A stretch of DNA of 43,435 nt from Clostridiaceae bacterium (GTDB taxonomy: Bacteria > Bacillota > Clostridia > SK-Y3), in NCBI GenBank assembly GCA_012735465.1, contig JAAYHJ010000065.1, positions 1 to 43,435 on the forward strand. The letters are read 5' to 3'. Of this stretch, positions 36,156 through 43,435 are shown piece by piece. The first letter of the stretch is position 1. Every line of letters starts with the position of its first letter. The notes beneath the pieces are model-generated. The model did no database searches. It worked only from the letters and a program-made list of their open reading frames with translations, and was not told the origin of the DNA. Position numbers and translations under genes: made by a program.

Positions 36156-37229
36156 ATCAAGATAATCCTTTAATTTTTTACTCCTACTGGGATGTCTTAG
36201 TTTTCTTAGTGCCTTTGCTTCTATCTGCCTAATCCTTTCCCTTGTTACGTTAAACTCCTTCCCAACCTCTTCCAATGTCCTGGCTCTTCCGTCATCCAAA
36301 CCAAATCTCAGTCTTAATACCTTTTCTTCTCGCGGTGTAAGGGTATCCAACACATTAATCAGCTGCTCTTTCAACAATGTAAAGGATGCGGCTTCAGCAG
36401 GAGCAGGTGCATCATCATCGGGAATGAAATCGCCTAAATGGCTATCCTCTTCTTCCCCGATAGGCGTTTCCAGCGATACGGGTTCCTGCGCTATTTTCAT
36501 AATTTCTCTGACCTTATCAACACTCATTCCCATTTCCTTTGCAATCTCTTCCGGCTGAGGCTCCCTTCCCAGTTCCTGAAGCAGCTGCCTGGAAACACGT
36601 ATCAATTTATTTATAGTTTCTACCATATGAACAGGAATACGAATGGTTCTGGCCTGATCTGCAATAGCCCTCGTTATTGCCTGACGAATCCACCAGGTAG
36701 CATATGTGCTAAACTTAAAACCCTTTTCATAGTCAAATTTTTCAACTGCTTTTATCAATCCCAGGTTCCCTTCTTGTATCAAGTCAAGGAATAACATACC
36801 TCGGCCCACATATCTTTTTGCAATGCTTACAGCCAGCCTGAGATTTGCTTCAGCCAATTTTCTCTTTGCTTCCTGGTCTCCTTTTTCCATCCTCTTGGCA
36901 AGTTCAATTTCTTCTTCAGGAGTAAGCAGTGGTACCTTCCCAATTTCTTTGAGATACATTCTTACGGGGTCATCAATGCTAATCCCTTCAGGAATACTTA
37001 AATCAAGGTCTTCTTCATTAATCTGAATATCTTTCAGCTCCTGTTCTATATCCCCGACTACTTCTACCCCTAGCTTTTCGAAAGTATCATAGACTTTTTC
37101 AATTTGATCTGGATCCAGTTCTATTTCTTCAAGGGTATCCAATATTTCCTTGTAAGTAATCATTCCCTTGCTTTTTCCTCTATCCAGCAATTCCTTTATT
37201 ACGGCTTTTTTACTTTCGTTATCCTTCAT
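36153..37229 (-). CDS. rpoD: RNA polymerase primary sigma factor SigA/RpoD
   Basis: A 358-residue vegetative sigma factor. Region 1.1 is a short N-terminal form (about 1-75). Region 1.2 has [11 protein letters not shown], region 2 runs from about 120 to 190 with [12 protein letters not shown] (DNA melting and -10 recognition), region 3 lies at 200-270 and region 4 near the C-terminus with [24 protein letters not shown] (-35 helix-turn-helix). The vegetative promoters listed here are its expected targets. GAAAGGAGGG precedes the ATG, 19 bases after the dnaG stop. This pair is the remnant of the classical rpsU-dnaG-rpoD operon. Confidence 0.98.
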   Translation of the reverse strand: MKDNESKKAVIKELLDRGKSKGMITYKEILDTLEEIELDPDQIEKVYDTFEKLGVEVVGDIEQELKDIQINEEDLDLSIPEGISIDDPVRMYLKEIGKVPLLTPEEEIELAKRMEKGDQEAKRKLAEANLRLAVSIAKRYVGRGMLFLDLIQEGNLGLIKAVEKFDYEKGFKFSTYATWWIRQAITRAIADQARTIRIPVHMVETINKLIRVSRQLLQELGREPQPEEIAKEMGMSVDKVREIMKIAQEPVSLETPIGEEEDSHLGDFIPDDDAPAPAEAASFTLLKEQLINVLDTLTPREEKVLRLRFGLDDGRARTLEEVGKEFNVTRERIRQIEAKALRKLRHPSRSKKLKDYLD

Positions 37230-37248
37230 CTGCTACTATCCCTCCTTT

Positions 37249-39042
37249 CTAGTCGTTTTGTAACCCCTTGTATTCTATCAACAGTGCTTGTAATTTCTCA
37301 ACATTCCCTTCTTTTAAACTGGATAAAATACCTTTCATAGTTTTTTCCTTTTTAATTGTATCAATAAGCTCCATTGCAGCATCATTATTATCGTCAAAAA
37401 AGGTTTCCATATGAAGTATTGAAGTTACCTGTTTTACTTCCTCATCTTCAAACATTGATATCAATCGGGCGGCATCAAAGTTTATGCCCTTCTCCCTTAA
37501 GTCATAAATTACTTCTGCCATTTTTGCATGAACCTTATAAGTAAAGTCCTTCGGTCCAATCATTCCTTTAACCGCATTAAAAACAGACTTATCATAACAT
37601 AGTAAATTTAAAAGCATTTTCTCAGCGTTAAGCAGCTTGACATTACTTTCAGGCTTTTGTGTTTTAATCAGATATTCTTTTTGTGGAATACTTTCTGCCG
37701 GTCTTACCGGCTTCAATTTCAAATTTTTCTTGTTTTTATATGAATTCTTTGATGCTATTTTTTCTATCTCCGTAAAAATCGCCTGGCTGCTAATTCCCGT
37801 TTTCTCAGAAATCCTTTTCACATAAGCATCTCTTTCTACTGCATTGTCCACTGCTGCAAATATTTTAGCAATTGCGTTCACAAAAGCAATCTTTTGTTCA
37901 ATATCATTTATATCATACTTTGTCTTTAGCAAATCTATTTTATATTCTATGTGGCTTTTAGAATTTTTAACAGCTTTCTCAAATCTTTCAACACCCCGGC
38001 TTCGGATAAATTCATCAGGGTCCTTTCCTTCATCAAGTACCAGTACCTTTACTTTGCAGCCTGCCTCACTGAGCACTTCAATACCCTTAATGGTTGCTGC
38101 TTGTCCCGCTTCATCCGAATCATAGGCAATTACTACCTCGCTACAGAACCGGGCAATCATCTTTGCCTGCTCAGGAGTCAGGGCTGTTCCTAAAGAAGCT
38201 ACGGTATTTATTATTCCATTTTGATGAAGAGATATAACATCCATATATCCTTCTACCACAATTAATTGATTCTTTTTTGAATTTTTAGCAAAATTCAGTC
38301 CATATAAATTTCTACTTTTATTAAAAACAATTGTTTCGGGTGAGTTCAAATACTTAGGCTTGGAATCCCCCATCACCCTGCCACCAAAACCTACAACATT
38401 GCCCCTTACATCAATTATAGGAAACATTATCCTGTTGCGAAAACGGTCATAATAAGTATTTTTATTCTTATTCTCGACAATGAGGCCCACATCTAAAATA
38501 TCCTGTACAGTATATCCGCAATTTATTAAATGCTTAAACAGAGCATCCCATGAATTGGGTGAAAATCCCAAACCAAAGCTTATAATCGTCTTAGGCTTTA
38601 TTCCCCTGTTTTCAAGGTATTCCCTTGCATATCTTCCTTCATCGGACATTAAGCACTTATGAAAAAAATGGGCAGCTTCTTTATTAATATTTAAAGCAAG
38701 TTGCTTTTTTTCAAATCTCCTGGCTTCATCCCCGTCGGAATTACCTTCCGGAAGATGAATACCGGCCCGTTCTGCAAGGAATTTCACAGCTTCAATAAAA
38801 TCAAGCCCTTCAATAGACATGATAAACTGTATTACAGTGCCGCCGGCTCCACAGCCAAAGCAGTGGTAAAGCTGTTTATCCTGCGAAACGCTGAAGGAAG
38901 GAGTTTTCTCATTATGAAAGGGGCAAATGCCAACAAATCCCCGCCCCACCCTTTTTAGCTTCACATAGCCGGATACAATATCTACAATATCATTTGCTGC
39001 TACTACTTCCTGTATAACTTCCTCAGTATAAAATAAAGCCAT
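37249..39042 (-). CDS. dnaG: DNA primase
   Basis: A 597-residue enzyme that lays RNA primers at the replication fork. The N-terminal zinc site is C40, H43, C61 and C64 (CPFH and CFGCGAGG). The Toprim core has IVVEGYMDVI and the acidic AYDSDEAGQ pair, and the C-terminal helicase-binding domain (about 450-597) is present. ATG at 39042 is chosen because AAGGGAAG precedes it and MALFYTEEV aligns with the family; the frame runs 11 codons further upstream. No rpsU or DnaB gene is visible. Confidence 0.97.
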   Translation of the reverse strand: MALFYTEEVIQEVVAANDIVDIVSGYVKLKRVGRGFVGICPFHNEKTPSFSVSQDKQLYHCFGCGAGGTVIQFIMSIEGLDFIEAVKFLAERAGIHLPEGNSDGDEARRFEKKQLALNINKEAAHFFHKCLMSDEGRYAREYLENRGIKPKTIISFGLGFSPNSWDALFKHLINCGYTVQDILDVGLIVENKNKNTYYDRFRNRIMFPIIDVRGNVVGFGGRVMGDSKPKYLNSPETIVFNKSRNLYGLNFAKNSKKNQLIVVEGYMDVISLHQNGIINTVASLGTALTPEQAKMIARFCSEVVIAYDSDEAGQAATIKGIEVLSEAGCKVKVLVLDEGKDPDEFIRSRGVERFEKAVKNSKSHIEYKIDLLKTKYDINDIEQKIAFVNAIAKIFAAVDNAVERDAYVKRISEKTGISSQAIFTEIEKIASKNSYKNKKNLKLKPVRPAESIPQKEYLIKTQKPESNVKLLNAEKMLLNLLCYDKSVFNAVKGMIGPKDFTYKVHAKMAEVIYDLREKGINFDAARLISMFEDEEVKQVTSILHMETFFDDNNDAAMELIDTIKKEKTMKGILSSLKEGNVEKLQALLIEYKGLQND

Positions 39043-39197
39043 CCGGACTTCCCTTCTTAATTTTACACTTTTCATGCTCTCAAACGAATTTTCATTCGAC
39101 TTATTCTATTCGACATAACAATAAAAATTCCTTCTTTTTTTGCAAATTATCTTTTATTTAAAGAGCTATTTATTAGTTTTATGCATAATTTACAATT

Positions 39198-40208
39198 TTA
39201 TACATAATATACACTTCTCCAAGGAGAAGGGATAAATAAGTTATAAAATATGTGAATTGCATACCGGTCGGTCATACCGGCAATGTAATCACATACCACC
39301 CTATGCACATCCGAATGTTTAAGAAATGCCTGAAATTCCTCCGGCATCAATTCGGGATGTTTGATAAAATGATTGTAAATCTCGGCAACTATGTGTTGTG
39401 CTTTTTGTTCTTCCTTTTTTGCAGCAGAGCCTATGTATACATTGTCAAACATGAATCCGCGCAATTCCATTGTTACTTTATATATTTCTTCACTCATTTG
39501 TATGGTGTTTTTTCCAAGGCTGTTCTGGATTATGTCTGTAATCATGGTATTAATTCTTTGACTATGGGTCTCACCCAGTATATCCAGGCAATGTTTAGGT
39601 ATGCTTTCTTTTTTAATAATTCCCCCTCGGATTGCATCATCAATATCATGATTTATATATGCAATTCTATCCGCGTATTTTATAACCTGGCCTTCTAACG
39701 TAGCTGCCGTATTCTCCCCTGTATGATTAACAATGCCATCCCGTACCTCTTCCGTAAGATTCATACCCTTCCCGTTTTCTAAAAGGTCCACCACCCTTAA
39801 GCTTTGCTCATAATGCTTAAAGCCATAAGGGCAGATAGCATTTAATACATATTCCCCCGAATGACCAAAGGGGGTATGGCCCAGGTCATGGCCCAGAGCA
39901 ATTGCTTCCGTCAAATCTTCATTTAATCGCAGAGCCCTTGCAATGGTCCTGGCTATTTGGGCAACCTCCAATGTGTGCGTCAACCTGGTTCTATAATGAT
40001 CACCTTCCGGGATTATAAATACCTGCGTTTTATGCTTTAATCTTCTAAAAGACTTAGAATGTATAATCCGGTCCCTATCCCTCTGAAATTCGGTCCTTAT
40101 ATCACACTTTTTCTCAGGTCTTTTCCGCCCCTTACTTTTGGAGCTTAGTTGAGCAAAGGGTGATAATAATTGCTCCTCAAGCTTTTCCGTATGCTCGCGT
40201 ATATTCAT
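39198..40208 (-). CDS. dgt: dGTP triphosphohydrolase-like HD protein
   Basis: A 336-residue HD-domain hydrolase of the deoxyguanosinetriphosphate triphosphohydrolase-like family, which removes dNTPs as nucleoside plus triphosphate. Metal ligands are visible as RLTHTLEVAQ (H), GHDLGHTPFGH (HD) and YADRIAYINHDIDDA (D). The N-terminal REFQRDRDRIIHSKSFRRLKHKTQV-type segment is typical. A weak AAGGT precedes the ATG. It lies in many clostridia just before dnaG, as here. Substrate preference cannot be read from the sequence. Confidence 0.93.
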   Translation of the reverse strand: MNIREHTEKLEEQLLSPFAQLSSKSKGRKRPEKKCDIRTEFQRDRDRIIHSKSFRRLKHKTQVFIIPEGDHYRTRLTHTLEVAQIARTIARALRLNEDLTEAIALGHDLGHTPFGHSGEYVLNAICPYGFKHYEQSLRVVDLLENGKGMNLTEEVRDGIVNHTGENTAATLEGQVIKYADRIAYINHDIDDAIRGGIIKKESIPKHCLDILGETHSQRINTMITDIIQNSLGKNTIQMSEEIYKVTMELRGFMFDNVYIGSAAKKEEQKAQHIVAEIYNHFIKHPELMPEEFQAFLKHSDVHRVVCDYIAGMTDRYAIHIFYNLFIPSPWRSVYYV

Positions 40209-40296
40209 ATTATCACGACCTTATAAACTGATAAAATCAAGCAGATAATTTATACGCCCTTAAGCAGTACATTAATTAATAAATGCACAGACAAAT

Positions 40297-40905
40297 TCAT
40301 CTTTTCGCCCTTAAATTAGCGTCTTTAATAGCTCTACATACCTCAATCATTCTGTTCGCTAACACGATACATCTTTTTTCAGCAAAATCATCGGTTTCTG
40401 CAGGCCTCTGGGCACTTACTCCATGGTGACCGGCATCATAGTCGACATGTCCGTCACCAATAATAATCATACCCTGCACCAGCATCATATCATGAATTGC
40501 TTTTATTGTCGTCTCCTGTCCTCCGTACTTGGATCCTCCGACCGTTACCGCAGCACCTACAAGATTAACAAACGCTCTTTCACCCCGAATCTTTCTGCTT
40601 TTATCAAAAAAAGCCTTCAACTGGGCCGACGCCGACCCAAAGTATACAGGGCTACCAATAAATACTCCGTCCGCTTTCTTTAGTTTATTATATGTGGTTT
40701 CAAGCTCTGTATTCTGATAACATTGACCGGTACAGGGATTAGAACATGCTGTGCAGAAGGGATTCTTCAAAGTGCTAAGTACCTGAGGTATATTGATGAT
40801 TTCCGTTTCTGCTCCTTGTTCTCCACAGTATTTAAGCAATTTATCCAGTAAATAGTAAGTATTTCCTTTTTTATTAGGACTTCCGTTTATACCTATAATA
40901 TACAT
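40297..40905 (-). CDS. Flavodoxin-like NADPH-dependent FMN reductase family protein
   Basis: A 202-residue alpha-beta protein of the NADPH-dependent FMN reductase type. GINGSPNKKGNTYYLL is the FMN phosphate loop and GSPVYFGSASAQLKAFFD the second flavin-binding stretch. Between them CTACSNPCTGQC gives four closely spaced Cys plus one more, characteristic of the subgroup with an iron-sulfur or disulfide-prone loop. TTAGGAGGA precedes the ATG. Substrate is unknown; an oxidative-stress or electron-transfer role is likely. It stands alone with large gaps on both sides. Confidence 0.9.
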   Translation of the reverse strand: MYIIGINGSPNKKGNTYYLLDKLLKYCGEQGAETEIINIPQVLSTLKNPFCTACSNPCTGQCYQNTELETTYNKLKKADGVFIGSPVYFGSASAQLKAFFDKSRKIRGERAFVNLVGAAVTVGGSKYGGQETTIKAIHDMMLVQGMIIIGDGHVDYDAGHHGVSAQRPAETDDFAEKRCIVLANRMIEVCRAIKDANLRAKR

Positions 40906-41276
40906 ACCCTTCCTCCTAAAAAAATATCTACTATGTATATATACTACACAAAAAAAATATTTCCTTCTTTATTTACGCTAATTCAAATAAAACGTACACA
41001 AAAACACAAGGTGTTTGGCAAACATCACCAATCACCTTGATTAAACATTATACTTATTATCTTTTTGATAAATCCAGAATCAATTAAAACCAACCAATAT
41101 ATATTTTATTTAAAAGTGATAATTTGTCAAGGAAAAGTTATTATGTTAACTAAAATTTTTTCAACAATTAATTACAAGTTTAATAACACTTTATAAATAA
41201 ACTACTCAACTTCATATTTCATCTTTGCTATTTGATTGCAAATTACTTGTTAGGCTTAGTCTCTCAATCGCTAATA
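40906..41276. other. AT-rich intergenic region without a gene
   Basis: About 370 bases between the FMN reductase start and the sensor kinase stop. Frames are short. One inverted repeat, CAAGGTG (41007-41013) with CACCTTG (41033-41039), could fold but has no adjacent T-run on either strand. I see no convincing promoter or RNA gene. The AT-rich first part (40906-40960) presumably contains the FMN reductase promoter. Confidence 0.5.
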
Positions 41277-42980
41277 TCATTGAAATTTGAACCAGAATAC
41301 TACACCTTCTTCCCTATTTTTCACTCCATAAGAAAACTTGTGCAATTCCAATATTTTACGCACAATAGCCAACCCTAAACCGGTGCCTTTTGAATTACCC
41401 CGTGCTGTATCTCCTTTCTTAAAGGGCAGCCATATTTCTTCGATTTTATCTTCAGGTATATAACTGCCGCTGTTATAAACTTCTAATGTATCATCCAGTA
41501 TTCTTACACTAATCTTTCCACCTTCGGGTGTGTTGTCAAGGGCATTAACAAAAAAGTTATCAATAACCCTTAACATTAGGGAGTGATCTGCTTTGATGGG
41601 AGCTTCTCCTTCTAAGGAAACATTTATTTGTTTATCTTCCCAAACCGGCTTGTAACGTTCAATGATTATTTTACACACATCAGCAAGCGCCACATCCTCA
41701 AGACTAATTTTAATGGGACTTGATTCTAACTTTGTTAATTCAAGCATTTTATGAATTATTCTATCCATGCGTTTGATATTTTCCCGAATATGTTCTATAT
41801 AATGTTCCCTTTTTTCCGGATGTATGTCTGCTTGCAAATTTTCTGCGTACCCTGAAATAATACTCAGGGGAGTTTTTAGATCATGGGCTAAGGCACTCGT
41901 CATTTCCTTGCGCCGGTTTTCAAGTTCCTCTTGTTGTTTATAAGTTTTATAAGTTTGTCGTGCAAGCATTAATGCCGCGGCACTAAAGGTTATAAAACAG
42001 GATACCCAAACAAATCCTAAGGTAGGAAAGCACTTCTCTCCAATATTTACGTCCCGGCCTATCACCGTCCAAAAACTGCTTTCCAGACTTTGGTCATCTT
42101 TTACTCTAGCCGTATTTTGATAGGGTACCGGCAAATAGTAACGATAAGTTAAAAACCCTATCCTTTGAGTCATGCTGCGTAAACCGGTAAATTTATTAAT
42201 GGCTTTTTTTAGTTGGGCCTCATCCGTCACCATCGTGCGAAGCCCAATTCTCCTTTCAGTATTTGGATTGCCGTTATTATCTTCAATGATACTTCCATGT
42301 TCAAAATATGGCAAATCAGAGGTATTTTTATAATCCGAAAAATACACTATATCATCTGTATGGATACCGCTACTTGAACTTATATTTCCTTTTTTATCAA
42401 AACTTTGAGCATACATGGGAGTTACGGTTACTTTTTCCGGAATTATCATCATATCATCAACCCAAAATCCTTCTAAACTTACGGAATATCCTGAAAGGTC
42501 CCCTATCTTTCTGGCTTTGGGCATTGCATATAAATATCCTTCAATCTCCCTTATTTCCTGCTCGCTAAACCAATCCTTTGGGTTTAAATAGCTATATCCT
42601 ATATAATGGGTATTCCCCTTTTTATACTTTGTATAGCTGCATAACCAATAATTGTTTGTATTAAAAAGCAGTTTACAGTCCCGGGTAAATATTGCTACTT
42701 CTGAACCCATTAGGGTTAAAAAAGAGTGCTCCTGTAATAATTCCTCTTTTACTTTAGAAATATCCGTTATATTTTCGTCATTATCTAAATAGTTTTGTAT
42801 GATATTTTCAATCCTATTATTAATTTGTAAAGCATAGGTCTGGAGTTCCATGTCGGCAGCCTTTTTTTCCTGGAATACTAAGAACACGCTGAAACCTATC
42901 ATCAGCACTAAATAAATAGCAAAAAAAGTACTAACAGTACGTATGTAAATTTTCTCCTTTTGTTTATTCTTTTCCATCAT
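41277..42980 (-). CDS. Membrane sensor histidine kinase
   Basis: A 567-residue two-component kinase. The first membrane helix is at about 13-36, a large extracytoplasmic sensor of roughly 285 residues follows, and the second membrane helix is at about 320-342. HisKA carries the phosphoacceptor H366 (SALAHDLKTPLS), the N-box is NFFVNALDNTPEGG (475-488), and the G-box GTGLGLAIV is at 532-540. All catalytic parts look intact, and there is no HAMP domain. ATG 42980 overlaps the regulator stop (ATGA), with a second ATG at 42977 also well placed after GGAGG. The ligand is unknown. Its cognate regulator upstream seems broken. Confidence 0.93.
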   Translation of the reverse strand: MMEKNKQKEKIYIRTVSTFFAIYLVLMIGFSVFLVFQEKKAADMELQTYALQINNRIENIIQNYLDNDENITDISKVKEELLQEHSFLTLMGSEVAIFTRDCKLLFNTNNYWLCSYTKYKKGNTHYIGYSYLNPKDWFSEQEIREIEGYLYAMPKARKIGDLSGYSVSLEGFWVDDMMIIPEKVTVTPMYAQSFDKKGNISSSSGIHTDDIVYFSDYKNTSDLPYFEHGSIIEDNNGNPNTERRIGLRTMVTDEAQLKKAINKFTGLRSMTQRIGFLTYRYYLPVPYQNTARVKDDQSLESSFWTVIGRDVNIGEKCFPTLGFVWVSCFITFSAAALMLARQTYKTYKQQEELENRRKEMTSALAHDLKTPLSIISGYAENLQADIHPEKREHYIEHIRENIKRMDRIIHKMLELTKLESSPIKISLEDVALADVCKIIIERYKPVWEDKQINVSLEGEAPIKADHSLMLRVIDNFFVNALDNTPEGGKISVRILDDTLEVYNSGSYIPEDKIEEIWLPFKKGDTARGNSKGTGLGLAIVRKILELHKFSYGVKNREEGVVFWFKFQ

Positions 42981-43435
42981 CTTTCCTCCAGTTTATAACC
43001 TTTTTTAAACACCGTTTTAACCTGAGAAGAAGCACTGCCTAAAGCTTGGCGCAGCTTTTTTATATGATTGTCCACCACCCTGTCATTGCCTTCAAAGTCA
43101 TATCCCCAAATCTTAGTAAGTAAGCTTTCACGGCTCAATACTTTACCGCGATTTTCCATAAGTATTTTTAAAATGGCAAATTCTATAGGTGCCAACACTA
43201 CTTCCTTATCATCTACCATAACCATACATCGATAGGGGTCCAGCTTGATGCTGCCTACCATTATTGCTCCGGTTCTTACCATGCCCTTGGCACGTTTTAA
43301 CAAAGCTGTTACTTTAGCATAAAGTTCCGCCAAGGAAAAGGGCTTAACTACATAAGATAGTGTCAATTTGTTGTAGGATAATTAAACTTAAAGGTATCCC
43401 CATCTTTTTGATACAACGGGCTATATCACATACCC
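42977..43435 (-). pseudogene. OmpR/PhoB-type response regulator, disrupted receiver domain (partial)
   Basis: The readable frame (42977 to about 43384) gives SYVVKPFSLAELYAKV, i.e. the receiver's KPFS loop and alpha5, then a complete winged-helix output domain (KLDPYRC, EFAILKILMENRGKVLSRE, VVDNHIKKLRQAL). In the same frame TAA lies only six codons before the first TTG. Receiver-like sequence upstream (VCDIARCIKKMGIPLSLIIL, up to the window edge) is in another frame. The normal stretch between the beta4 strand and the VVKPF loop is about 18-20 codons too short. So a small deletion with frameshift seems to break the receiver. A partner of the downstream kinase by the ATGA overlap. The 5' half lies outside the window. 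Confidence 0.6.

Noticed and set aside
41007-41039. Inverted repeat in the gap before the sensor kinase as a terminator
   Set aside because: Seven-base arms, 19-base loop and no T-run on either strand.

Overview
The window comes from an endospore-forming, fermentative anaerobe of the Clostridia. Spore genes (cotJABC, spoIVA, ylbJ, an alpha/beta-type SASP, the YIEGIA pair) lie beside [FeFe]-hydrogenase maturases (hydE, hydG, hydF) and phosphotransacetylase-acetate kinase. The backbone is AT-rich, with strong AGGAGG ribosome sites, many GTG/TTG starts and T-tailed terminators. I cannot name the species. The large GH43-type enzyme and a broken sugar-binding protein fit a plant-polysaccharide user.

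Layout. 1-122: the right end of an IS30-like element. 147-1978 (minus): the cotJ spore-coat operon and a Tyr-rich cupin. 2134-3891 (minus): a chemoreceptor. 4087-8388 (plus): the hyd maturation operon (TM1266-type regulator, hydE, hydG, hydF). It is preceded by a leader with a strong promoter and three mutually exclusive hairpins that end in an intrinsic terminator. 8506-10068 (plus): a Na+/proline-type symporter. 10.1-16.6 kb: an accessory, decaying region holding a GC-rich GH43 gene with a frameshifted signal peptide, a frameshifted metallophosphoesterase, a 3' relic of a second symporter, tRNA-Pro(GGG), and a sugar-binding lipoprotein with an internal deletion. 16.6-24.7 kb (minus): spoIVA, gpsA, plsY, der, DUF512, the YIEGIA pair, rpmF and DUF177. 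24.8-36.0 kb: ackA and pta, tmcAL, patatin, ylbJ, a coiled-coil protein, coaD, rsmD, a ferredoxin-like protein, a SASP, the DAK2/Asp23 pair and a small helical protein. 36.1-40.9 kb (minus): rpoD, dnaG, dgt and a flavodoxin-like reductase. 41.3-43.4 kb (minus): a sensor kinase whose partner response regulator looks broken and runs off the window.

How it fits together. HydE, HydG and HydF build the active-site cluster of [FeFe] hydrogenase, which disposes of fermentative electrons as H2; Pta-AckA makes ATP and acetate from acetyl-CoA. TmcAL, encoded divergently from pta-ackA, uses acetate to modify elongator tRNA-Met. GpsA and PlsY start phospholipid synthesis. Der, RsmD, L32 and DUF177 serve ribosome assembly. 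RpoD and DnaG form the remnant of the macromolecular-synthesis operon.

The strongest candidate for something undescribed is the hyd leader at about 4122-4265. Next is the cluster of four damaged genes plus one relic, which could be true decay or, for the single-base cases, sequence error.
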